A stretch of DNA of 61,809 bases from NCBI GenBank assembly GCA_045613765.1, contig JAZLBO010000017.1:1-61809 (forward strand). The letters run 5' to 3'. The notes beneath the pieces were generated by a model. It was not told the DNA's origin. It was given only the letters and a program-made list of their open reading frames with translations, and ran no database searches. The stretch comes from RGIG4097 sp045613765. Its GTDB lineage: Bacteria; Bacillota; Clostridia; Christensenellales; CAG-917. This document shows positions 34,449 to 42,928 of the stretch, piece by piece. A program made the position numbers and the translations under genes. The first letter of the stretch is position 1; the number at the start of each line of letters is the position of its first letter.

Positions 34449-36434
34449 ATGAAAAAACAAAGATTGTTGATATTGGCAATGGTGATTTGTTTCTGTGTAT
34501 GCTTATTCACAGCATGCAACAACACTTCAAATAGTGGTGGTGGAAATCCAAACAATTCAAATGACACCACACCAGATTGCACACACCCTTCAACAGAGTG
34601 GAAGACAGACAAAGAAGCCACCTGCACAGAGGCAGGTAGCAGTTGCAAGGATTGTACTGTTTGCCACGAGACAATTGAAACTAAAGTGATTTCCGCAACA
34701 GGTCACTGTTGGACATGGGTGGTTGATAAATACCCAACCGCCACGGAAACAGGCCTCAAGCATGAAGAATGTTCCGTTTGCCATGCAAAGCAAAATGAAA
34801 ACATCGTCATTGATGCCGGAGTATATGCAGATGGTTTGGCATATTCAGTCAATGATGATGGCGAAACTTGCACCATCACAGGCATTGGCATTTGCACCCA
34901 AACGGCATTAAAAATTCCTGAAGAAATTGACGGATATACTGTCACAAGTATTGGCGATGATGCCTTCTATGATTGCACCAGTTTGACAAGCATAGTCATC
35001 CCCGATAATGTGACCACCATTGGAGAGAACGCCTTCTATGATTGCTACAGTTTGACAAGCGTCATTATTCCCGACAGCGTGAACATCATTGGAGAGAGGG
35101 CCTTCTATTGTTGCGACCGTTTGCCAAGCGTGACCATAGGCAATAACGTGACCACCATTGGCGAAGGTGCCTTCTATGGTTGCGACAGTTTGACAGATGT
35201 CTATTACACAGGCGATATCGCAGGTTGGTGTGGTATATCATTTGGAAGTGCATATTCAAACCCTATGTATTACGCAGACAATTTGTATTTTGATGGCAAG
35301 CTTGTTGAAGGAGAATTGGTCATCCCTGATGGAGTCAAAATAATCCCTACATACGCTTTCAAGGGTCAAAAAATCACAAAAGTCATCGTTGGTGGCAGTG
35401 TGACCACCATTGGCGACGGTGCCTTCTATGCTTGTGGCAAGTTGACAAGCGTGACCATACCTGACAGTGTGACAACCATTGGCGATGATGCCTTCTATTC
35501 TTGCACCAGTTTGACAAGCGCGACATTTGGTGAAAACAGCAAACTGACCACCATTGGCGATGAAGCCTTCTCTTTTTGCACCAGTTTGACAAGCATAGAC
35601 ATTCCGGACAGCGTGACCACCATTTGCGATGAAGCCTTCTATTGTTGCATCAGTTTGACAAGCGTGACAATAGGCAACAGTGTGACAACCATTGGCGATG
35701 ATGCCTTCTATAATTGCGACAGTCTGAAAAGCATCACTATACCGGATAGCGAGACCACCATTGGCGATAAGGCCTTCTATTGTTGCATCAGTTTGACAAG
35801 CGTGACAATAGGCGACAGTGTGACCACCATTGGCTCATATGCCTTCTATAATTGCGACAGTCTGAAAAGCATCACTATACCGGATAGCGTGACCACCATT
35901 GGCGATAAGGCCTTCTATGATTGCGACAGTTTGACAAGCGTGACAATAGGCGACAGTGTGACCACCATTGGAGAGAGGGCCTTCGCTGGTTGGTCCAGTT
36001 TGACAAGCATAACTGTGGATGAAAACAATCTTAACTATAAGTCAATAGACGGGAATTTGTATAGCAAGGATGGAAAAACACTCATTCAATATGCAATAGG
36101 CAAAACAGCCACATCTTTTGTCATCCCCGACAGTGTGACCACTATTGGCGAAGGTGCCTTCCGTTATTGCGACAGTTTGACAAGCGTGACAATAGGTGAC
36201 AGTGTGACCACCATTGGCGATCAGGCCTTCTATAATTGCACCAGTTTGACAAGCGTGACAATAGGTGACAGTGTGACCACCATTGGCTCATATGCCTTCC
36301 TTTATTGCTACAGTTTGACAGATGTCTATTACACAGGCACAGAAGAACAATGGAATGAGATCTCAATAGGTTCATACAATACCGATCTCACCAACGCCAC
36401 AATCCATTACAATTACGTCTCCGACGAAAACTAA
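34449..36434 (+). CDS. BspA-like leucine-rich-repeat surface lipoprotein
   Basis: A 661-residue protein. Lipoprotein signal (FTAC, Cys23), Ser/Asn linker, a Cys-rich region (about 43-128) with paired CxxC motifs (CKDCTVC, CSVCH) of the kind that repeats in gut Bacillota surface proteins, then about 14 repeats of the LRR_5 type with the core AFYDCTSLTSVTIPDSVTT, interrupted once near 245-300 and once near 520-555. Such proteins bind host or bacterial surface proteins. Repeats are highly alike at DNA level, so copy number may vary between strains. AAGGA precedes ATG 34449. The adjacent divergent XRE gene suggests switchable expression. Confidence 0.9.
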   Translation: MKKQRLLILAMVICFCVCLFTACNNTSNSGGGNPNNSNDTTPDCTHPSTEWKTDKEATCTEAGSSCKDCTVCHETIETKVISATGHCWTWVVDKYPTATETGLKHEECSVCHAKQNENIVIDAGVYADGLAYSVNDDGETCTITGIGICTQTALKIPEEIDGYTVTSIGDDAFYDCTSLTSIVIPDNVTTIGENAFYDCYSLTSVIIPDSVNIIGERAFYCCDRLPSVTIGNNVTTIGEGAFYGCDSLTDVYYTGDIAGWCGISFGSAYSNPMYYADNLYFDGKLVEGELVIPDGVKIIPTYAFKGQKITKVIVGGSVTTIGDGAFYACGKLTSVTIPDSVTTIGDDAFYSCTSLTSATFGENSKLTTIGDEAFSFCTSLTSIDIPDSVTTICDEAFYCCISLTSVTIGNSVTTIGDDAFYNCDSLKSITIPDSETTIGDKAFYCCISLTSVTIGDSVTTIGSYAFYNCDSLKSITIPDSVTTIGDKAFYDCDSLTSVTIGDSVTTIGERAFAGWSSLTSITVDENNLNYKSIDGNLYSKDGKTLIQYAIGKTATSFVIPDSVTTIGEGAFRYCDSLTSVTIGDSVTTIGDQAFYNCTSLTSVTIGDSVTTIGSYAFLYCYSLTDVYYTGTEEQWNEISIGSYNTDLTNATIHYNYVSDEN

Positions 36435-36513
36435 CCCACCCACAAAGGAAAAACAAATGATAATCACATTTTGTGGGTATTTATCGCAGTTTTAATATCA
36501 ACGAACAAAACAA

Positions 36514-36549
36514 AAAAAGGAACGGACAAATCCGTTCCTTTAATTTTTA
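36514..36549. terminator. Bidirectional terminator
   Basis: Stem AAAGGAACGGA / TCCGTTCCTTT (36516-36526, 36531-36541) with CAAA loop. The longer T run is on the minus strand, so it mainly ends the dCMP deaminase gene; it also backs up the lipoprotein gene. Confidence 0.85.
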
Positions 36550-36615
36550 TTTCATACACAATGACACGCAGTGTCAATTCATGCAATCTTTGATTGCAAT
36601 TCACTCTCAAAGTGG

Positions 36616-37065
36616 TTATTCTTCAAACTTGATGAGTTCAACGCCGGCGTCTTTCAAGAGTTGGACGGAGAATTCGTCGGGGTAGGAGTGCTTGTAGATG
36701 ATGCGCTTTATCCCGCTGTTGATGATGATACGTGTGCAGATTGTGCAGGGCTGATGTGTGACGTACATTGTTGCACCTTCAACAGACACACCAAGTTTTG
36801 ATGCTTGTGCGATTGCATTTTGCTCTGCATGGACGGCATAGCACTTTTCTTGCATAGTGCCACTGGCAATGCCAAGTTTTTCACGCATACAATAGCCCTT
36901 ATCCTTGCAACTTTGTATGCCTTGGGGTGCGCCGTTGTATCCCGTTGTGAGTATGCGCTTATCTTTGACGATAACTGCGCCGATGGCTCTGCCTTCACGT
37001 GCACAACTTGACCAAGTTGCCACAACTTCTGCCATTTGCATAAATCTAACATCCCATTTGTCCAT
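36616..37065 (-). CDS. dCMP deaminase (ComEB type)
   Basis: A 149-residue zinc enzyme that deaminates dCMP to dUMP for dTTP synthesis. The active site shows His79-Ala-Glu81 and the zinc cysteines Cys107 and Cys110 in PCTIC. An extra Cys/His cluster (CKDKGYC near 53-59) is typical of the dCMP group. GAGGAAATT precedes the ATG at 37065. Single gene, cytoplasmic. Confidence 0.93.
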   Translation of the reverse strand: MDKWDVRFMQMAEVVATWSSCAREGRAIGAVIVKDKRILTTGYNGAPQGIQSCKDKGYCMREKLGIASGTMQEKCYAVHAEQNAIAQASKLGVSVEGATMYVTHQPCTICTRIIINSGIKRIIYKHSYPDEFSVQLLKDAGVELIKFEE

Positions 37066-37198
37066 AATTTCCTCGAAAAATCACTGCGGGGAGCAGTCTA
37101 TTGTGTGATTTGATTGTATTTTTTTATATAATATCATATAATAAGAGGCGATTCAACAATCTTTTTCATTAAATTGCAAAAGTTTTTGGCACAAAGTA

Positions 37199-37255
37199 TT
37201 GACTTTTGGATTTGTGGATTATAATATTTTAGCAGACACGCACTTCGAGTGCTAA
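37199..37255 (+). promoter_or_regulatory. groESL promoter with CIRCE element
   Basis: TTGACT (37199-37204) with TATAAT (37220-37225, 15-base spacer) or TAATAT (37222-37227, 17-base spacer). The CIRCE inverted repeat TTAGCAGAC-N9-GAGTGCTAA (37229-37255) follows; the right half is exact and the left half differs at 2 of 9 bases. HrcA repression of groESL is expected; hrcA itself is not in the window. Confidence 0.9.
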
Positions 37256-37285
37256 ATTCAGGAATATCAATATTGGAGGCATATT

Positions 37286-37558
37286 ATGACACTCAAACCC
37301 TTGTTTGACAAAGTTGTTATCAAGGCAATCGAAACAGAAGAAAAAACAGCAAGTGGAATTGTTCTCCCCGGCTCTGCACAAGAAAAGCCCCAACTTGCAG
37401 AAGTTATCGCAGTTGGCCCCGGCACAGAAGACGCTGAAATGGTCGTCAAAGTGGGGGATAAAGTTGTGTACTCAAAGTACGCTGGCAGCGAATTCAAACT
37501 TGACAATAAAGAAGTTATCATCATCCGTCAAACGGATATTCTCGCAATCGTAGAATAA
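37286..37558 (+). CDS. groES: Co-chaperonin GroES
   Basis: A 90-residue protein of standard length, the lid of the GroEL chamber. MTLKPLFDKVVIKAIETEEK at the N-terminus and the mobile loop (TASGIVLPGSA) are clear. GGAGG precedes the ATG. First gene behind the CIRCE promoter, 9 bases before groEL. Confidence 0.97.
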   Translation: MTLKPLFDKVVIKAIETEEKTASGIVLPGSAQEKPQLAEVIAVGPGTEDAEMVVKVGDKVVYSKYAGSEFKLDNKEVIIIRQTDILAIVE

Positions 37559-37567
37559 GGAGGCAAT

Positions 37568-39190
37568 ATGGCAAAGCAATTCAAATATGGCGACGACGCA
37601 AGAAAGGCACTTGAACAAGGTGTGGATACTCTTGCCAATACAGTCAAAATTACTCTTGGTCCCAAGGGCAGAAACGTCGTTCTCGACAGACCTTACGGCG
37701 GTCCTCTCATCACCAATGACGGTGTGACAATCGCAAAAGAAGTCCAAATTGAAGATCCATTTGAAAATATGGGCGCATCAATCATCCGTGAAGTTTCCAC
37801 AAAGACCAACGACGTGGCAGGCGACGGCACAACAACAGCAGCAGTCCTTGCACAAGCAATCGTCAAAGAAGGTCACAAAAACGTGGCAGCAGGTGCAAAC
37901 CCTATGGTGCTCAAGAAGGGTATCGCTTTTGCAACAGAAGTGGCAGTTGAAGAACTCAAGAAGATCTCAAAGCCCATCACAGATAGCAAGGCAATCGCAC
38001 AAGTTGGCGCAATCTCTGCAGGAGATGAAGCAATCGGCGCACTTATTGCAGAGGCAATGGAAAAGGTCGGCAAAGACGGTGTCATCACCATTGAAGAAGG
38101 CAAGGCAATGCACACCGAACTCAACGTTGTTGAAGGTATGCAATTTGACCGTGGCTATGTCAGTCCCTATCTTGTCACAAACACCGAAAAGATGGAAGCA
38201 GACCTTGACAACCCCGTCATCCTTATCACAGACAAGAAAATCAGCAATATCCAAGAATTGCTTCCCATCCTTGAACAAGTCCTCAAAAACGGCTTGAAAC
38301 TCCTCATCATCAGTGATGATATCGAAGGCGAAGCACTCACAACAATTATCGTCAACAAACTCAAAGGCGTATTCAATGTTGTGGCAGTCAAAGCACCCGG
38401 TTTTGGCGACAGAAGAAAGAGTTATCTTGAAGACATTGCAATCCTTACAGGTGGCACATTTGTCAGCAGTGAACTCGGCTACGAACTCAAGGACGTCACC
38501 ATTGATATGCTCGGCAGAGCCAAGTCAGTCAAGGTGGCAAAAGACAATACAACAATCGTCGGTGGCGCAGGCTCAACAGACGCTATTGCCGACAGAATCA
38601 AGGGTATACACAACCAAATCGCACTTTCAACCAGCGATTATGACAAAGAGAAACTTCAAGAACGTGTTGCAAAACTCTCCGGTGGCGTTGCAGTTATCGG
38701 CGTAGGCGCAGCAACAGAAGTTGAAATGAAGGAACGCAAAATGCGTATCGAAGACGCTCTCAATGCAACTCGTGCAGCAGTGGAAGAAGGCATTGTCCCC
38801 GGTGGTGGTGTGGCACTCCTTTCAATCGTTCCTGCAGTCAAGAGTGCTTGTGCAAAACTTGAAGGCGACGTCAAAACAGGCGCAACTGTCGTCATCAAAG
38901 CACTTGAAGCACCCATCCGTCAAATCGCAACCAACGCAGGCGTTGACGGTGGTGTCGTGGCAGCAAATATTATCGCAAAGAAAAAGGCAAACTACGGCTA
39001 TGATGCATCAAAAGATGTCTATTGCGATATGATCGAATCAGGTATTCTTGATCCTACAAAGGTCACAAGATGCGCACTTCAAAACGCAACAAGCGTTGCA
39101 TCAACACTCCTTACAACAGAGGCACTTGTCACCGACATCAAAGAGCCTCAACCCTTGATGGCACCCCCCGCAGGTGGCATGGACTACTAA
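37568..39190 (+). CDS. groEL: Chaperonin GroEL
   Basis: A 540-residue chaperonin of standard length. LGPKGRNVVLD, the ATP site GDGTTTAAVLAQAI, and the C-terminal GGMDY end are seen. AAGGAGG lies before the ATG. Ends at the terminator at 39213. Nothing unusual. Confidence 0.98.
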   Translation: MAKQFKYGDDARKALEQGVDTLANTVKITLGPKGRNVVLDRPYGGPLITNDGVTIAKEVQIEDPFENMGASIIREVSTKTNDVAGDGTTTAAVLAQAIVKEGHKNVAAGANPMVLKKGIAFATEVAVEELKKISKPITDSKAIAQVGAISAGDEAIGALIAEAMEKVGKDGVITIEEGKAMHTELNVVEGMQFDRGYVSPYLVTNTEKMEADLDNPVILITDKKISNIQELLPILEQVLKNGLKLLIISDDIEGEALTTIIVNKLKGVFNVVAVKAPGFGDRRKSYLEDIAILTGGTFVSSELGYELKDVTIDMLGRAKSVKVAKDNTTIVGGAGSTDAIADRIKGIHNQIALSTSDYDKEKLQERVAKLSGGVAVIGVGAATEVEMKERKMRIEDALNATRAAVEEGIVPGGGVALLSIVPAVKSACAKLEGDVKTGATVVIKALEAPIRQIATNAGVDGGVVAANIIAKKKANYGYDASKDVYCDMIESGILDPTKVTRCALQNATSVASTLLTTEALVTDIKEPQPLMAPPAGGMDY

Positions 39191-39212
39191 AATAATCACA
39201 ATCAACAATCAA

Positions 39213-39245
39213 AAAGAGAGAACAAACCGTTCTCTCTTTTTTGTT
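39213..39245 (+). terminator. Terminator of groESL (copy 1 of a repeated terminator)
   Basis: Stem AAAGAGAGAAC / GTTCTCTCTTT, loop AAACC, T tract. The same hairpin with about 45 bases of near-identical sequence recurs at 41281-41326. Confidence 0.92.
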
Positions 39246-39325
39246 GTATCAGCAGTGAAAATTTGGTGAGTTAATCCAAAGATTAAAACCATTTTGCCCC
39301 CACCTATAAAAATATTGGCAATCTG

Positions 39326-39354
39326 TTGACATTTTTTAGGGGGAGGGGTAGAAT
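39326..39354 (+). promoter_or_regulatory. Promoter of the lipoprotein gene at 39414
   Basis: TTGACA (39326-39331), 17-base spacer, TAGAAT (39349-39354). Confidence 0.8.
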
Positions 39355-39413
39355 TATAATACAACAAAATAGACATATTGTTGATTATCTTTGTTAATTA
39401 TAAAGGAGAACAA

Positions 39414-41270
39414 ATGAAAAAGCATTGGTTGAAAATCTTTGTAGTGATTTTGTCTTTGATTCTCGTCGCATGTTGTCTTGTGGCATGTGGGGAAAAAGAT
39501 CCTGATACTACACCCGATGATGGAACAAGCGATAACGGTGGCAATAATGGTGGTACAACACCTGCACCTTTGCAAAAATTTACAGGAATCACTTTTTCAG
39601 ACACAACATTTGATTTTGATGGAGAAGAACACGAACTTCTTTGTCAAGGTGTGCCTGAAGGTGCAACCGTCGTTTACACCAACAACAAAGCAACTTTGGA
39701 TGGCGAATACAATGCAAAGGCAGTCATCTCAAAAGAAGGTTATGAAACTTTGACATTAAATGCAAAGATGACAATCGTCATGTCACCTGAAGGCGTTGTT
39801 GCTGCACGTGCAAACTCAGTTGAAGCAAATGAACAAAACTATGACTTCCTCATCAATCTTCAAACAGTTGTCGCAGGTGTCCCTCTCAATGGATATTATG
39901 ATGCACAATATAGATATGATAGAGAAGACAACGATTTGAAGTTTAAGAGAATAACAAGTGGCTCACTTCTTTATGATGCTTTCGAGTGGATCTACAATGA
40001 TGGCGAATCAAAGATCAAACTCAATGCAGATCAAGACGGCATTGTCAAAAAGGTTTCTGTTGTTCCCCAAAGCGAAGAAGAACTCAACCTTTTGAATATC
40101 CCCTTTGCTGCAATCGTTGATGCAATGGATGAAAACAACATCTCTCAAATTGAAAAACTTGAAGATGGCGAATATGAATTCAAAGCAAACATTGCTCTCG
40201 CATCAAATGCTGAAGTCGTACAAAAACTCTTTGAAGTGCTTGGCGATCTCGGTACAAGTGTTGAAATCAGCGACGTATCATTTACAAATCCTGCAGCAGG
40301 CATTGACTTTTACTTTAATATGAGCGAAGACAGAACAGAACTCACTGCTTTCCAATATAGTGCAGAAGTTTCTTTCCCCGTCAAGGGCGTTCCTGTCACA
40401 CTCATCATCAACTACAAACAATACGACAATGATGAAGTTGTTGATATTCCCGATGCTGGTTTCATTACAGATGCAGATGATATTGCAAGCAGTGTCGCAA
40501 CAATCAACAATGCAATCAATGCAATCAAAGCAGCCGATACATATTCAATCGATATGAGCGCAATCAATGACTTTGATCCCGGTGCAACAACAACTGCAAT
40601 CGTTGACAAATATATTGCAAGAATGTACAAAAACACCGTTGATGGCAGAGTTGATTTCAACCACTCATACGAATACAAATCACACACAGAAGAAGACGGC
40701 GCAGAAACATACAAGTACACTCTTGCCAACATCCAAGATGGCTCAACATACATAGTTTCTCGTAAGGGCTCAAATGACATCACAGAAGTCACAGGATATT
40801 CTGCAGGCAGTCAATTTGATTATCTTGTTGCATTGGCAATCCTTTCTGCAAACGATATTTCAAGCATTTTGCGTGTGACAAATGAAGATGTGACAACATA
40901 TCACATTTACACAAAGGCAAGCAAGTCAATCAATATCCAAAATGGTATTCTTGACATTGTCAATTCAAATGATGCAGACGGAGTTCTTGACGTAAACAAC
41001 TACTTTAACTCATCAGATCATACCATTGAAGATGCAGAAATAGTGGTTGAAATGCAAAACGGTCAAATCACATCAATCAATATTTTGACCAAAATCAAGT
41101 ATGTTCCCACAGGTGGCGACTACACAGAAGACGTTGCAACACTCACCAACAAAATTGAAGTTATCTTCAACAAGAATCTTGACAAGGCATTAGAGTACGA
41201 AGCACCCAAGAGCACATCAACAGGGCTCAGTGGACTCGGTCTTAACAACACAAAATTCTACATTTTGTAA
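39414..41270 (+). CDS. Large lipoprotein of unknown function
   Basis: A 618-residue protein. Lipoprotein signal with two possible cysteines, Cys20 and Cys25 (both LVAC), then a Gly/Asn/Thr linker to about 55, a small beta domain resembling MBG/YDG repeats (about 56-120), and a long region I cannot assign, rich in Asp and short strands. AAGGAG sits just before ATG 39414. It is alone between a strong promoter and its own terminator, which points to steady, high production. No catalytic motif was seen. Confidence 0.75.
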   Translation: MKKHWLKIFVVILSLILVACCLVACGEKDPDTTPDDGTSDNGGNNGGTTPAPLQKFTGITFSDTTFDFDGEEHELLCQGVPEGATVVYTNNKATLDGEYNAKAVISKEGYETLTLNAKMTIVMSPEGVVAARANSVEANEQNYDFLINLQTVVAGVPLNGYYDAQYRYDREDNDLKFKRITSGSLLYDAFEWIYNDGESKIKLNADQDGIVKKVSVVPQSEEELNLLNIPFAAIVDAMDENNISQIEKLEDGEYEFKANIALASNAEVVQKLFEVLGDLGTSVEISDVSFTNPAAGIDFYFNMSEDRTELTAFQYSAEVSFPVKGVPVTLIINYKQYDNDEVVDIPDAGFITDADDIASSVATINNAINAIKAADTYSIDMSAINDFDPGATTTAIVDKYIARMYKNTVDGRVDFNHSYEYKSHTEEDGAETYKYTLANIQDGSTYIVSRKGSNDITEVTGYSAGSQFDYLVALAILSANDISSILRVTNEDVTTYHIYTKASKSINIQNGILDIVNSNDADGVLDVNNYFNSSDHTIEDAEIVVEMQNGQITSINILTKIKYVPTGGDYTEDVATLTNKIEVIFNKNLDKALEYEAPKSTSTGLSGLGLNNTKFYIL

Positions 41271-41293
41271 AATCAAAACATCAACAATCAAAA

Positions 41294-41326
41294 AGAGAGA
41301 ACAAACCGTTCTCTCTTTTTTTGTTG
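41294..41326 (+). terminator. Terminator of the lipoprotein gene (copy 2 of a repeated terminator)
   Basis: Same stem AAAGAGAGAAC / GTTCTCTCTTT and loop as at 39213, with one extra T in the tail and the same 5' flank TCAACAATCAA. Confidence 0.92.
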
Positions 41327-41360
41327 CCAAACACAACAAGGTTGTGTGAATCCCACAAAT

Positions 41361-41387
41361 AAAAAAGACACCGCATTGGGTGTCTTT
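41361..41387 (-). terminator. Terminator of tRNA-Ser
   Basis: Minus strand stem AAAGACACC / GGTGTCTTT followed by TTTATTT, immediately behind the CCA end. Confidence 0.9.
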
Positions 41388-41475
41388 GGCGGAAACGGTG
41401 GGATTCGAACCCACGGGGGATTGCTCCCTAACTGATTTCGAGTCAGCCCCGTTATGACCACTTCGATACGTCTCC
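41387..41475 (-). tRNA. tRNA-Ser (CGA)
   Basis: An 89-nt class II tRNA with encoded CCA. Acceptor GGAGACG pairs with CGTTTCC, discriminator G, anticodon loop CTCGAAA with CGA, a long variable arm (GGGAGCAATCCC), and T-arm GTGGG/CCCAC. Confidence 0.95.
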
Positions 41476-41484
41476 ATCGGTGCT

Positions 41485-41513
41485 ATTTTACAACAATGAC
41501 AGAATTTTTGCAA
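41485..41513 (-). promoter_or_regulatory. Promoter of tRNA-Ser
   Basis: Minus strand TTGCAA (41513-41508), 17-base spacer, TAAAAT (41490-41485), 9 bases before the mature 5' end. Confidence 0.75.
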
Positions 41514-41555
41514 CCAAATTAAAATATGTGTCAAATGTGTCTTTTATTTTGGGTA

Positions 41556-41583
41556 TTGTGTTTTTGGTGGGGTGTGGTAGAAT
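41556..41583 (+). promoter_or_regulatory. Promoter of the GNAT gene, predicts leaderless mRNA
   Basis: TTGTGT (41556-41561), 16-base spacer, TAGAAT (41578-41583). The ATG at 41590 lies 6 bases beyond, where transcription should start. Confidence 0.6.
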
Positions 41584-41589
41584 ATATGT

Positions 41590-42108
41590 ATGGATATAGC
41601 AGTGGATATTGTTTTGGCAGAATTTGATATGTGCATGGATATTGCATGGGTCAAAAGGCAGGTGTGGGAGAGTAGTTATCGTGGCATCTACCCAGACTGC
41701 AAGTTTGACAATTTTTCCTTGGAAAAGGAAAGCGAAAAATTTGCGCAGTTGATTGATAGTGCCGACACCCATCTCTACGTTGCCCAAGTTGACGGCAAAA
41801 TTGTTGGATATATGGCAATCGGCAAAAACCCTCGCCACCCCAATTCTGCAACCGACGAAATTGTCCTTTTGTCCGTACTGAAGGAGTATCAAGGCAAGGG
41901 TATTGGCACAACGTTTTTCAATATGGCAAAAGGACTGTTGAAAAAGCCAACCGCAGACCACTTTGTTGTGTATTGCAACAAGTACAATGAAAAAGCCCAA
42001 GCCTTCTACAAAGCAATGGGTTGCCAAGTTGTCGCCACCGACCCCGACCACCCCGACAAATCCATCCCCCAAATCAAACTGATGTACATTTTTAAACAAA
42101 ATAAATGA
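41590..42108 (+). CDS. GNAT-family N-acetyltransferase
   Basis: A 172-residue acetyl-CoA-dependent transferase. The acetyl-CoA loop reads YQGKGIGTTFF (about 100-110), after VLLSVLKE. The C-terminal strand KAQAFYKAMGCQV is typical. The acceptor is unknown. No ribosome site precedes the ATG, and the promoter position predicts that the mRNA begins at or next to it. ATG 41629 or 41635 are in-frame alternatives but also lack a ribosome site and would remove the first strand. Confidence 0.85.
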   Translation: MDIAVDIVLAEFDMCMDIAWVKRQVWESSYRGIYPDCKFDNFSLEKESEKFAQLIDSADTHLYVAQVDGKIVGYMAIGKNPRHPNSATDEIVLLSVLKEYQGKGIGTTFFNMAKGLLKKPTADHFVVYCNKYNEKAQAFYKAMGCQVVATDPDHPDKSIPQIKLMYIFKQNK

Positions 42109-42121
42109 GGAGAAAATTGAA

Positions 42122-42652
42122 ATGACAATTGAAACACTAACGATTGTATCTAGTATTTTTAATGGCGTAGCCGGTGTAGTTCTTGCAGGCGGTGCATTTT
42201 GGATTCTGCAAACAAAGTATGCAGAAAATAGAAGCAAAACAAACATATGGCATGAGCGACTATGCAAAGAAGAAGATGTCTTTTATGAATGTTTTAGAGA
42301 AACAAAATATGCCTTATGTGAGATGTTTCATATGCTCGAAGAAGGTAGGGGGGATATAGACCAAGAAAGACTGAATGAGATTGTAGCACTACTTCAACGT
42401 TGCAGCGATATGGTTGAAACTGGCGATGTCGTATTAGCAAAGTATAAAACACATATGGGAGATCTGGTGAAACTGTATGGAGAATTTAGAGAGTTGATTA
42501 TGTATATGTGGAAAAATAACTTAACTGACGATGAATATAGTAGAATCAATCGTGAATTGAATCTAAAACGTGAGAATATATTTAAGATTACACCCATAAT
42601 AGATAAACTTTATTTCGATAAGAATATATTGAAAAAAAAGAAAAATAAATAG
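42122..42652 (+). CDS. Small membrane-anchored helical protein, unknown
   Basis: A 176-residue protein with one N-terminal membrane helix (about 8-29) and a charged, helical cytoplasmic part ending in a Lys-rich tail. I do not recognise a family. AGGAG lies before the ATG, 13 bases after the GNAT gene, so the two may be cotranscribed. The base composition is more AT-rich than in neighbours. Layout alone resembles small regulators or phage-defence accessory proteins, but nothing specific supports that. Confidence 0.6.
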   Translation: MTIETLTIVSSIFNGVAGVVLAGGAFWILQTKYAENRSKTNIWHERLCKEEDVFYECFRETKYALCEMFHMLEEGRGDIDQERLNEIVALLQRCSDMVETGDVVLAKYKTHMGDLVKLYGEFRELIMYMWKNNLTDDEYSRINRELNLKRENIFKITPIIDKLYFDKNILKKKKNK

Positions 42653-42771
42653 CAAAGAAAGATAAAAATTTTCATAAAATCAAATTAAGTAAAGATATAG
42701 ACATGTTAAGATTCATCAATATAAGTTTACCCCACCCCACCATTTTAAATGTTTTGCTATAAAAATGTTAG

Positions 42772-42795
42772 CCCCGTTCATTGCGGGGTTTTTCT
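42772..42795 (+). terminator. Intrinsic terminator
   Basis: CCCCG / CGGGG stem with 7-base loop and five Ts. Weak stem but good tail; it separates the small membrane protein from the antiporter gene. Confidence 0.7.
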
Positions 42796-42845
42796 TTTGG
42801 GGGAAAGTGGAATTTATATTTTATATAAATAGTTGTGTCAATTTG

Positions 42846-42875
42846 TTGACATTTGTCTGCAAAAAGGAATACAAT
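42846..42875 (+). promoter_or_regulatory. Promoter of the antiporter gene
   Basis: TTGACA (42846-42851), 18-base spacer, TACAAT (42870-42875). Confidence 0.8.
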
Positions 42876-42928
42876 GCTTTGGATTTTATAAGAAGTAGTT
42901 ATAGAAAAGGTAGTTTTTAGGTAGTTAT

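Noticed and set aside
34900..36330. Regular repeats near 70 bases as a CRISPR array
   Set aside because: They are in-frame leucine-rich repeats inside one long coding region; no short identical repeats with unique spacers.
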